A stretch of 12,062 nt of DNA. Origin: Methylococcaceae bacterium (GTDB taxonomy: Bacteria > Pseudomonadota > Gammaproteobacteria > Methylococcales > Methylomonadaceae). The notes under the pieces were generated by a model, which saw nothing but the letters and a program-made list of their open reading frames with translations, made no database searches and was not told the DNA's origin. The position numbers and the translations under genes are program-made. Below, piece by piece: positions 1 to 5,430 of the stretch. The stretch spans positions 1-12,062 of the forward strand of contig CANNNN010000045.1 of assembly GCA_947506075.1 (NCBI GenBank). Direction: 5' to 3'. The first letter of the stretch is position 1. Every line of letters starts with the position of its first letter.

Positions 1-161
1 GAAAGCTTATGTACATTGACATAACACAGCGAGCTGTTGGTGGGCGTGTAATTTCTCTCATAGCGGCTGTCCATTTGTTTTTACTATATCACTTTGATCT
101 CGGTTTTGTTAATCTGTCAATGCGTAAGTCCTAGAAAATTATTATACTGATCGCCGCTGTT

Positions 162-476
162 TTGGTTGTCTCTGGCTGCACTAATTCGCGTTATCCAGAC
201 TGGGAATATGTAAGAATTGAAACCGCCCTACCTGATAAAAGCTGTGTCTATAAGATGCAGGAGTCATGCAGTGCCAACGGTAAGGATTGCTTGGAATGGC
301 ATCAAAAACGGGCTACAAAATACGCAGCAAATACAGTCGTACTTACTGACCGGTCAGATCATAACGAATTTTCAACGGGAATGATGGGGCCTAAGGGCAG
401 CGAGAAAACAACAGCGCTGGCAGAGTATTACGAGTGCAGGGGGCCAAAGAATATCGTACCACCTAAAGAAAAATAA
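162..476 (+). CDS. Small DUF4156/RcsF-like lipoprotein, start uncertain
   Basis: Probable small envelope lipoprotein of about 100 residues. The frame shows a hydrophobic stretch ending in the lipobox VVSGC. The mature part keeps several spaced cysteines, an AANTVVLT segment and a terminal YYEC, which resembles the DUF4156/RcsF-like fold (a GANxV core followed by a C-terminal AYxC). Its role is unknown. The start is a problem: the only usable start after the lipobox hydrophobic core begins is TTG at 162, which has no Shine-Dalgarno and would truncate the signal peptide. The same frame is open upstream only to a TAG at 132-134. Codons 135-161 encode KIIILIAAV, a perfect signal-peptide core, so the true start is either a rare codon (ATT, ATA or CTG at 138-147) or has been lost. 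Frame confident, family moderate, start and functionality uncertain. Confidence 0.6.
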   Translation: MVVSGCTNSRYPDWEYVRIETALPDKSCVYKMQESCSANGKDCLEWHQKRATKYAANTVVLTDRSDHNEFSTGMMGPKGSEKTTALAEYYECRGPKNIVPPKEK

Positions 477-493
477 ATAATTTGTAATCTTTT

Positions 494-551
494 CCGAGAG
501 CGCCTATCATTCTCCACGTAGTTACATAACTACACGGGATTGGTCTCTCGG
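494..551 (+). promoter_or_regulatory. Leader hairpin before the C4/antirepressor unit
   Basis: Bases 494-500 (CCGAGAG) pair perfectly with 545-551 (CTCTCGG), and an inner hairpin pairs GTAGTTA (518-524) with TAACTAC (527-533). The 3' arm of the outer stem overlaps the upstream copy of the C4 target (TTGGTCT, 540-546), so the hairpin could hide or expose that site. The pairing is seen directly; the regulatory role is inferred. I could not identify a convincing promoter for this transcript. Confidence 0.5.
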
Positions 552-559
552 AACTTAGG
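538..559 (+). promoter_or_regulatory. Upstream copy of the C4 target (a1 and b1 sites)
   Basis: TTGGTCT (540-546) and ACTTAGG (553-559) are exact complements of the two single-stranded segments of the C4-like RNA (AGACCAA 666-672 and CCTAAGT 654-660). The same two heptamers, in the same order, recur at 697-703 and 730-736 before the antirepressor gene. The first is part of an 11-nt identical direct repeat, GATTGGTCTCT (538-548 and 695-705). The b1 site contains TTAGG, placed 8 nt before the ATG at 568, so it can act as a Shine-Dalgarno. Confidence 0.7.
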
Positions 560-567
560 CATAATAA

Positions 568-627
568 ATGCCGCTTAATGCGGTTTTTTTATGTCCATCG
601 CTTTACCCGCTTATTATGGCAGGGTGA
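568..627 (+). CDS. Candidate 19-residue leader peptide
   Basis: An ATG at 568 lies 8 nt after the Shine-Dalgarno-like TTAGG of the b1 site and opens a frame for MPLNAVFLCPSLYPLIMAG, ending at TGA 625-627 just inside the 5' strand of the C4-like stem. Nothing in the peptide is recognisable. The argument for it is positional: its initiation region carries the same a/b target as the antirepressor gene, and an intrinsic terminator hairpin (570-590) lies within its first codons, so an initiating ribosome would block the hairpin. It could be a real leader peptide, or a chance frame in a duplicated target region. Confidence 0.4.
   Translation: MPLNAVFLCPSLYPLIMAG
570..590 (+). terminator. Intrinsic terminator or attenuator before the C4-like RNA
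   Basis: A short GC stem, CCGC (571-574) with GCGG (580-583), has a 5-nt loop, a closing G-T pair, and an uninterrupted run of seven T (584-590). It sits between the upstream C4 target and the C4-like RNA, inside the candidate leader frame. It may be an attenuator for the c4-ant transcript, or simply a terminator ending an upstream transcript. Confidence 0.6.
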
Positions 628-688
628 GCGAGGCAGTCGCAAGACTGGCCGGCCCTAAGTCCGGTAGACCAACCTCGTTCATCTTGCC
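618..688 (+). ncRNA. c4: C4-like antisense RNA (phage P1/P7 type)
   Basis: The sequence folds into a compact three-way junction. A 16-bp outer stem pairs 618-633 with 673-688, with every position paired and three of them G-U. Hairpin 1 is CAGTC (634-638), a GCAA tetraloop, then GACTG (643-647). Hairpin 2 is GCCGG (648-652) with CCGGT (661-665) and an 8-nt loop. The loop displays CCTAAGT (654-660), and the 7-nt linker AGACCAA (666-672) is unpaired. Both segments exactly complement sites around the ribosome binding site of the antirepressor gene just downstream, on the same strand. This is the known architecture of C4 RNAs, which are cut from the ant operon transcript and repress antirepressor translation. 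The 3' end, stem then G689 C690 C691, resembles an RNase P substrate, which P1/P7 C4 precursors are known to be. Exact ends are not determined. Confidence 0.85.
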
Positions 689-694
689 GCCCTA

Positions 695-737
695 GATTGG
701 TCTCTTTGTCGGCAAGTTTAAAACTTGTTACTTAGGA
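695..737 (+). promoter_or_regulatory. C4 target and ribosome binding site of the antirepressor gene
   Basis: TTGGTCT (697-703) complements the C4 linker AGACCAA, and ACTTAGG (730-736) complements the C4 hairpin-2 loop CCTAAGT. The second site overlaps the Shine-Dalgarno TTAGGA (732-737), which lies 8 nt before the ATG at 746. This fixes the antirepressor start at 746 rather than at the in-frame TTG at 725. C4 pairing here would block ribosome entry. Confidence 0.75.
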
Positions 738-745
738 TCATCAAA

Positions 746-1576
746 ATGAACACTCTCACATTAACATTCCAAAACACTTCATTCGACATCGTTGACCATA
801 ATAATCAACCTTGGCTAAGGAGTCCCCAAATCGGGGACGCCCTTGGATATGTCAAAGGGCGTATTTCAATTGATAAGATATATAAGTCAAACGCCGACGA
901 ATTCACCGACACCATGACAGCCTTAGTTGAACTCGATACCGAAGGTGGTAAGCAGCAAGTTCGAGTTTTCAGTCTGCGAGGTTGTCACCTACTTGCCATG
1001 TTATCCCGTACCAAGATCGCCAAAGAATTCAGGAAGTGGGTTCTTGATATTCTGGATCATGGCAAGCCTGAAGAGTTCGCCCAACTGCCAGAACCAAAAA
1101 CCAAGCAAGCCTTAACCGGCGGTTTAACCCTAGATCAGCAAGACACCATCAAAGCCTTAGTAAAATCCAGAGCAGAAGATTTGCCCAAAGACAAACAGGC
1201 CGGTGCCATCATAAAACAATGGAGCGCTATCAAAAAGAAATTCGGCTGTACTTATAAAGAAGTCTCGCCGGATAACTTCGTCAACATTATCAGCCTGATT
1301 ACCCGCTTGCCGGTTGAAGGTGAATTACTACCCAAAGAGAGCGCCTTGCCACATGATGCAATTACTTTACGTACCATCGATGGCCTAAGATACCTGAGTA
1401 TCATATTTGAAGGTTGTGTTGGTACGAAAGTAAATTACAACGTAAGCATCAATCAGCAGTTTGTTTCTATTTCAAAGGTAGACGAGGAAAATGACGATAA
1501 GATTATTGCGGCTATGAAAGATAAGGGCTACATCGTGGTAAAAAAGACCGATGTGATTAGCAAGTTACAGGCGTAA
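746..1576 (+). CDS. ant: P22-Ant/BRO-type phage antirepressor
   Basis: Predicted phage antirepressor of 276 residues; in phages such proteins inactivate the prophage repressor and trigger induction. Residues 1-110 match the P22 antirepressor N-terminal (BRO-N-like) domain: QPWLRSPQIGDALGY, then a NADEFTDTM segment, then FSLRGCHLLAMLSRTKIAKEF and RKWVLDILD. Residues about 130-185 resemble the usual C-terminal partner domain (LTLDQQDTIKALV, RAEDLPKDKQ, WSAIKKKFG, TRLPVEGELL). The last 85 or so residues are unfamiliar to me. The start is set by the well-spaced TTAGGA. It is preceded by the C4-like RNA, the normal place for a C4-controlled ant gene. No repressor, integrase or structural phage gene is nearby, so it is an orphan module or prophage remnant, but the frame is intact. 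Confidence 0.88.
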   Translation: MNTLTLTFQNTSFDIVDHNNQPWLRSPQIGDALGYVKGRISIDKIYKSNADEFTDTMTALVELDTEGGKQQVRVFSLRGCHLLAMLSRTKIAKEFRKWVLDILDHGKPEEFAQLPEPKTKQALTGGLTLDQQDTIKALVKSRAEDLPKDKQAGAIIKQWSAIKKKFGCTYKEVSPDNFVNIISLITRLPVEGELLPKESALPHDAITLRTIDGLRYLSIIFEGCVGTKVNYNVSINQQFVSISKVDEENDDKIIAAMKDKGYIVVKKTDVISKLQA

Positions 1577-1663
1577 AAACGGATTAATGTACGTTTTTAT
1601 ATCTGCTTTTTTTTAAATCATTGATTAATCAATACAAAAAAGGGGGCATTATGCCCCCTTCTC
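1541..1663 (+). repeat. Direct repeat copy 1: antirepressor 3' end and terminator
   Basis: The last 12 codons of the antirepressor gene and about 85 bases after it recur, diverged, at 2318-2441. Shared landmarks in order are ACCGATGTGATTAG versus ACCGAGGTGATTAG, AAGTTACAGG versus AAATTACAGG, TTAATGT, TTTTTATATCT, a T-rich run, a TTGATT block, TACAAAA, a GGGCATT hairpin, and CTCC. Both copies keep the same order and nearly the same spacing. Confidence 0.75.
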
Positions 1664-1948
1664 CACATTAATTAATAGGATTTTTTCATATAACATCTCG
1701 AAAAACCTCCTTTACTATAGAAAAATCACAGCATTTAACCTGCCATGCGGTTACTAAGGTATCGCATTCTACACTTTTGTATTGATTGCGTCATATTTCC
1801 AAAGCAATAGAGCCCAAAGCTAATAAAGCGAGAGATAACACCTAGAATTGATTAAACTCGGCATGCGTTGTGCTGCGCCTTAGTTTTCTACGCGGGTTGA
1901 ATGTTATCAGCCGGTAGCAGGGAACAAGGCTGCAGAACTTTAGCGGGG
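1577..1948. other. Intergenic region after the antirepressor gene
   Basis: This stretch holds the non-coding part of direct repeat copy 1 and the hairpin at 1640-1660. From 1664 to 1948 I see no convincing reading frame, RNA fold or repeat. A short GGTTA/TAACC hairpin overlaps the stop of the neighbouring minus-strand gene. Confidence 0.5.
1640..1660. terminator. Intrinsic terminator between convergent genes
   Basis: Bases 1640-1648 (AAGGGGGCA) pair with 1652-1660 (TGCCCCCTT) around a 3-nt loop. Read on the minus strand the hairpin is followed by a run of six T, a strong terminator for transcripts from the DUF1640-like gene. On the plus strand the tail is only TTCT, weaker but usable for the antirepressor transcript 64 nt earlier. 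Confidence 0.75.
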
Positions 1949-2269
1949 TTAAATAACCGAGCTTAACTTAATTAACAGCGCTGTAATAAGGGCAGTTTGC
2001 AACACGCCGACACCGACCACCCAACGAATTAAATCGGCTTTGGTTTCTGCTAGCTTCACTTCACTTTTAAGCTCAGACTCACGAAAGCGAGCATCAAGCG
2101 AATGATTAGTTACCAAATTATCCAAGTCAAAATCAAGACGCGCCTGTTCTAAGGTAGAGGCTGCCGCTTTTTTTTGTAACTTGGTAATCACTTCAGCTTG
2201 CTGGTCGCTGAAACCGGCGCTCTTTAATTCATTAAAAAATTCGTGTGTATCGAAAGCGATGGTTGACAT
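1949..2269 (-). CDS. DUF1640-like coiled-coil membrane protein
   Basis: A 106-residue protein of a widespread uncharacterised bacterial family. The start MSTIAFDTHEFFNELKSAGFSDQQAEV is typical of DUF1640 (CCDC90/MCUR1-like) proteins: an STIxFDT opening, a short helix for target capture, then a charged coiled coil (about residues 25-78) and one C-terminal membrane helix (about 79-102, WVVGVGVLQTALITALLI). It is probably a C-tail-anchored inner-membrane coiled coil; its function is unknown. A clear Shine-Dalgarno (AGGAGA) lies 8 nt upstream of the ATG. It stands alone between the two copies of the antirepressor 3'-end repeat, which suggests it arrived with, or was trapped by, a duplication or insertion event. 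Family assignment is from memory of the pattern. Confidence 0.78.
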   Translation of the reverse strand: MSTIAFDTHEFFNELKSAGFSDQQAEVITKLQKKAAASTLEQARLDFDLDNLVTNHSLDARFRESELKSEVKLAETKADLIRWVVGVGVLQTALITALLIKLSSVI

Positions 2270-2317
2270 GAGTAATCTCCTGATATTTTTGGTAGTTTAG
2301 CAGGAATTTGACAACAT

Positions 2318-2353
2318 AAAAAAACCGAGGTGATTAGTAAATTACAGGTATAG
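2318..2353 (+). pseudogene. Remnant of the 3' end of a second antirepressor gene
   Basis: Codons 2318-2350 read KKTEVISKLQV, then TAG, against KKTDVISKLQA, then TAA, at the end of the intact antirepressor gene. Most differences are synonymous or conservative, which means this was once a coding sequence of a related gene and not a copy of non-coding DNA. Similarity to the intact gene stops at about 2317, and no upstream part of the gene remains before the DUF1640-like gene. Confidence 0.65.
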
Positions 2354-2408
2354 AGCGTTAATGTTTTTATATCTTCTTTTTTATAACACTTTGATTTTTA
2401 AATGTACA

Positions 2409-2436
2409 AAACCGGGCATTGTGCCCGGTTTATTTT
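2409..2436. terminator. Bidirectional terminator, used by pilQ
   Basis: AAACCGGGCA (2409-2418) pairs with TGCCCGGTTT (2422-2431) around a 3-nt loop. Plus strand reads on into TTTATTTTA. On the minus strand the hairpin begins 22 nt after the pilQ stop and is followed by TTTTGT. It therefore can end the pilMNOPQ transcript and any plus-strand transcript. It belongs to direct repeat copy 2. Confidence 0.8.
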
Positions 2437-2453
2437 ACTCCAAGTAGAAGCAC

Positions 2454-4790
2454 TCAATCGCTGGCTACATTATCTTTTACAATTTTTGGTGTGACAAATA
2501 TCAATAATTCGCTCTTGGTCTTATTAACGAGTGAATTGGTAAATAAGAATCCTATGCCCGGCAAATCGGCAAAGAACGGAATTTTATTCTTGCCAGTAGA
2601 TTCAAGACCTTCATAAACGCCGCCTAGCACGATGGTTTCACCATCTTCAACGAGTATCGAGGTTTTAATCTGCTTTTTATTGATCGGAAAATTACCCTGG
2701 GTATTTTTTGAAAAGTCGGGTGCATCCTTTTTGACCAGCAAATTCATAATCACCGAGCCATTAGGCGTAATCTGTGGCGTTGCATTTAACTCAAGTACCG
2801 CATCAATATAAGTCACTGTTGGCGGACTATTTGCCGAGCCAGGCGTAGTCACTGGTAATTGGACACCCGAGGTCATAACCGCCGTGCAGCGATCCATGGT
2901 CATTACTCTGGGATTGGAGAGTGTTTCGCTTTTGCCTTCAATCTGTAAGGCCTGAAGCTCAAGATTCAATACATAATCGGCGCCTCTGGCAAGGGTCATG
3001 CCCAATGCGCCAGGCGGAGTAGTGGTTAATGCAGCCACGCCCAAATCAACCAGCATATTATTAGCATTACCCGCTCCTCCGGTTGTAGTGCCTTGGGTTC
3101 CAGATCCACCTATAGCAAAGGTTTTGCTACCTCCTGCACTACCCTGTTTTGCCGCACCAAACTTGACGCCTAGATTTTCAGCGAAGGTATCATCGGCAAT
3201 AACCACCCGCGCCTCAATCATGACCTGACGCACCGGCACATCCAACTTGCGCACCAATTTTCTTATATCTTCCAGACGCTTGGCAGTCTCGCGAACTATC
3301 AAGGTATTGGTTCTGGCATCGACTACGGCCGATCCGCGCTCAGACAGCAAACCAAATTTTTCCCCACCGGCGCCCTGACTTTGACCCGCTTGCCCACCAC
3401 CTGTTTGCGCAGCTCCAACCATTTGCGCCCCTCCTCCACTTGACGAAGCGCCAGATGAAGCCGACCCAGTAGAACTACCCACACCGCAACTGCCAAAAAT
3501 ACCGCTGGACATACCGTTTACAAGATTGCTGAAATCCTGAGCCTTCGCATAATTAATCTTAATATACTCGGTCACCAGCGGATCCAATTGTTCGACGACT
3601 CTCTCTGTTTCCTGCTGTTTCTTTTTGTAATCCTTGATTTTATCCAACGGCGAAATCAGCGTGACATTGCCGGTCTCAAACTTACCCAATTCCTTGGTCA
3701 TCATGATAAAGTCCAGAGCTTCATCCCAGGGCACATCATCCAGTTTCAAGGTAATCGTGCCGGTCACGTCATCGCCGGCGACCACATTCTGTCCGGTAAA
3801 TTCCGCCAGTATCGCGATAACGCTGCGCACTTCTATGCCCTGAAAATTTAACGACAATCTGTCCCCGGTATATTGGGTACGCGACCTGTCCAGCGCATCT
3901 TTCTCTTCAACGCTTAACGGGCGAAACTCCACCGTCAATTGGCCATTAGCCTGAAACACCGAATAATCGTACAAGGGATTTTGCATAGCCACGGTAATGG
4001 TGGTTTCCTTATTGGACGAAACCGTATCAATAAACTTAACCGGGGTGGCAAACTCGGAAACATCCAGTCGTTTAGCCAGACTCTCTGGCAAGCGGGTGTT
4101 TAGAAAGCTGATGATGACTTTCCCGCCCTGTTCTTTGGAGTTGACGATGGTGTTCGGGTTAGCCAGAGTGACCAGGATGCGTCCTTCGCCCTTATCGCCA
4201 CGCTTGAAATCAAAGCCGCTAATATCCTGTGCGGGTATTAAGGATGCAACCATCGCATTAGTCGATTTGATCGGAACAGACGCTGAAACAGGGCTTGCTG
4301 GCTTTGCAGCAAGAGGTCTCATACCGACGGCTGGCGCCGTTTTTTCCCGCATCAAAGTCAGCAGCACTTTATTGCCGATCACCTTGGTTTCAAACGGCGT
4401 TGCCTCAATCAGATTAACGACAACACGAACCCGGCCTGCGGCTTCCACCACATAAAGACTGCTCGCCGCGCCCTGATTGATCGGGTACATTTTCTTAGCC
4501 AGTGCACTTTTTACACCGGCAAAGTCCAGCGCAATTCGTGCAGGGTTATCGGTTTTGAATATTTTAGGAGCAACGGCAGTTCCGCTCATCTCCATTTCAA
4601 TCTGCAACTTATCGCTCGCCTGAGAAGCAAAATCAATACCGGTTAACGCCAGTTCATCGGCTCGAACCACCGTCATTTGGACTATAAATAAGCACAGACC
4701 CACAACCAGCTGAGCCGTTAATGACTGTGACCGCGAATTCATTCGCGCACTGTGGGTATTCACGATAACGCCGCCTTGTTTATTATTCAT
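2454..4790 (-). CDS. pilQ: Type IV pilus secretin PilQ
   Basis: Outer-membrane secretin that forms the multimeric pore through which the type IV pilus leaves the cell. Order of parts in 778 residues: signal peptide with a long n-region, cleavage likely after VRA at about 44; AMIN domain about 46-148 and a second AMIN about 188-290 (peptidoglycan binding); STN/N0 domain about 311-375; secretin N-domain about 405-515, interrupted by a Gly/Ser-rich stretch at about 431-477; secretin barrel about 518-770, with VPVRQVMIEARVV, LSNPRVMT, DGETIVLGG and the FTPKI-like end FVTPKIV. A second Gly/Ser/Thr-rich loop at 549-577 lies in the gate region. Start chosen at 4790 because AGAGGA lies 6 nt upstream. 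It is last in pilMNOPQ, 16 nt after pilP, and is followed by a strong terminator. The usual downstream aroK-aroB pair is absent here. Confidence 0.97.
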   Translation of the reverse strand: MNNKQGGVIVNTHSARMNSRSQSLTAQLVVGLCLFIVQMTVVRADELALTGIDFASQASDKLQIEMEMSGTAVAPKIFKTDNPARIALDFAGVKSALAKKMYPINQGAASSLYVVEAAGRVRVVVNLIEATPFETKVIGNKVLLTLMREKTAPAVGMRPLAAKPASPVSASVPIKSTNAMVASLIPAQDISGFDFKRGDKGEGRILVTLANPNTIVNSKEQGGKVIISFLNTRLPESLAKRLDVSEFATPVKFIDTVSSNKETTITVAMQNPLYDYSVFQANGQLTVEFRPLSVEEKDALDRSRTQYTGDRLSLNFQGIEVRSVIAILAEFTGQNVVAGDDVTGTITLKLDDVPWDEALDFIMMTKELGKFETGNVTLISPLDKIKDYKKKQQETERVVEQLDPLVTEYIKINYAKAQDFSNLVNGMSSGIFGSCGVGSSTGSASSGASSSGGGAQMVGAAQTGGGQAGQSQGAGGEKFGLLSERGSAVVDARTNTLIVRETAKRLEDIRKLVRKLDVPVRQVMIEARVVIADDTFAENLGVKFGAAKQGSAGGSKTFAIGGSGTQGTTTGGAGNANNMLVDLGVAALTTTPPGALGMTLARGADYVLNLELQALQIEGKSETLSNPRVMTMDRCTAVMTSGVQLPVTTPGSANSPPTVTYIDAVLELNATPQITPNGSVIMNLLVKKDAPDFSKNTQGNFPINKKQIKTSILVEDGETIVLGGVYEGLESTGKNKIPFFADLPGIGFLFTNSLVNKTKSELLIFVTPKIVKDNVASD

Positions 4791-4806
4791 TTGATATCCT
4801 CTTGCC

Positions 4807-5430
4807 TTACTCTGTCAACGTTATTGAAGTGGGTTGTTCACGCCATGTCCCCGGTTTATCAGAGACTATTTCCATCAATTCAATTTTGTCGCTGACTATC
4901 CGTATAATTTTTCCGTAATCTTTACCCATATAGTTCCCAACCTTGACGCGATAAATTGTGCCGTCACTGGCTTTTACCAGGCCCCATAGACTCGACTTCA
5001 ACTCTACACTACCCACCATTCTTAACCCATCCAACGGAAAGGCCTCCAACTCTTCTTTACGCCTGACGGTATCGGGCTTTATCCCACTGTCGTTTGAAAC
5101 ATCGGCGCCCTGTGTCTGCTCGGGTTGTTCCAGTGGCTTAAACGGATCTCGCAGGCTTTCCGGTTTAAACAAAAAGGGTTCAATCGCCTTGATTTCAGGC
5201 AAGGGTTTAATGGGCTCTTTAGGCCTAGCCTTAACTTCTGAGATATAACGATTTAAATCTGAAAAGTCATCATTGCCACAACCTGATAATAAAGCCATTA
5301 AAACTAGGCAGCTTATTTGTAAAAGTCCTCCAGTCCCACTGTGACAAAACGGGGCGGAGCTAATCCGAGGTTGATTCTGGGTGGTGCTGCTGACAGGACT
5401 GCGCAAAGGAAGACCGGGGAAATTTAGCAT
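4807..5430 (-). CDS. pilP: Type IV pilus assembly lipoprotein PilP
   Basis: Inner-membrane lipoprotein that links the PilNO dimer to the periplasmic domains of PilQ. The lipobox is ALLSGC, lipidated Cys at residue 51. An extended proline-rich linker follows, with the family signature FKPESLRDPFKPL at about 87-99. The compact C-terminal beta domain starts around LEAFPLDGLRMVG and ends with a GKIIRIVSDKIELMEIV-like strand pair. The start ATG overlaps the pilO stop (TAATG), with a GGGGG stretch about 8 nt before it, indicating translational coupling. Odd point: at 207 residues it is longer than usual (about 175), because roughly 34 residues precede a normal-looking signal peptide and the n-region lacks the usual lysines just before the hydrophobic core. 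A GGAGGA in the transcript at 5326-5331 could serve an internal start, but no standard start codon is suitably placed after it. Confidence 0.93.
   Translation of the reverse strand: MLNFPGLPLRSPVSSTTQNQPRISSAPFCHSGTGGLLQISCLVLMALLSGCGNDDFSDLNRYISEVKARPKEPIKPLPEIKAIEPFLFKPESLRDPFKPLEQPEQTQGADVSNDSGIKPDTVRRKEELEAFPLDGLRMVGSVELKSSLWGLVKASDGTIYRVKVGNYMGKDYGKIIRIVSDKIELMEIVSDKPGTWREQPTSITLTE

Larger units (their letters stand above)
2318..2441 (+). repeat. Direct repeat copy 2, next to the pilQ 3' end
   Basis: Diverged partner of 1541-1663. It contains the end of an antirepressor-like frame, the shared T-rich tract and a GGGCATT hairpin. In this copy the hairpin stem has changed on both sides (CCGGGC with GCCCGG instead of GGGGGC with GCCCCC), a compensatory change that indicates both terminators have been kept functional since the duplication. 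Confidence 0.7.

Noticed and set aside
3..134. C-terminal end of an upstream membrane protein in the frame ending at TAG 132-134
   Set aside because: Only 44 open codons, hydrophobic but not recognisable, and its start lies outside the window; kept only as a possibility in the lipoprotein finding.
612..617. TATTAT as a -10 box for the C4-like RNA
   Set aside because: Transcription would begin inside the 5' strand of the outer stem and destroy it; C4 RNAs are processed from a longer transcript.
725..745. TTG at 725 as the antirepressor start, seven codons upstream of the ATG
   Set aside because: It overlaps the C4 target and has no ribosome site, while ATG 746 has TTAGGA at 8 nt and begins exactly at the conserved MNTLTL start of the domain.
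1664..1948. Possible small RNA or attachment site in the gap
   Set aside because: No stable fold, repeat or conserved motif that I can see by eye.
3997..4455. 152-codon open frame on the plus strand inside pilQ
   Set aside because: Antisense shadow of a well-supported gene, with no ribosome site and no recognisable domain.
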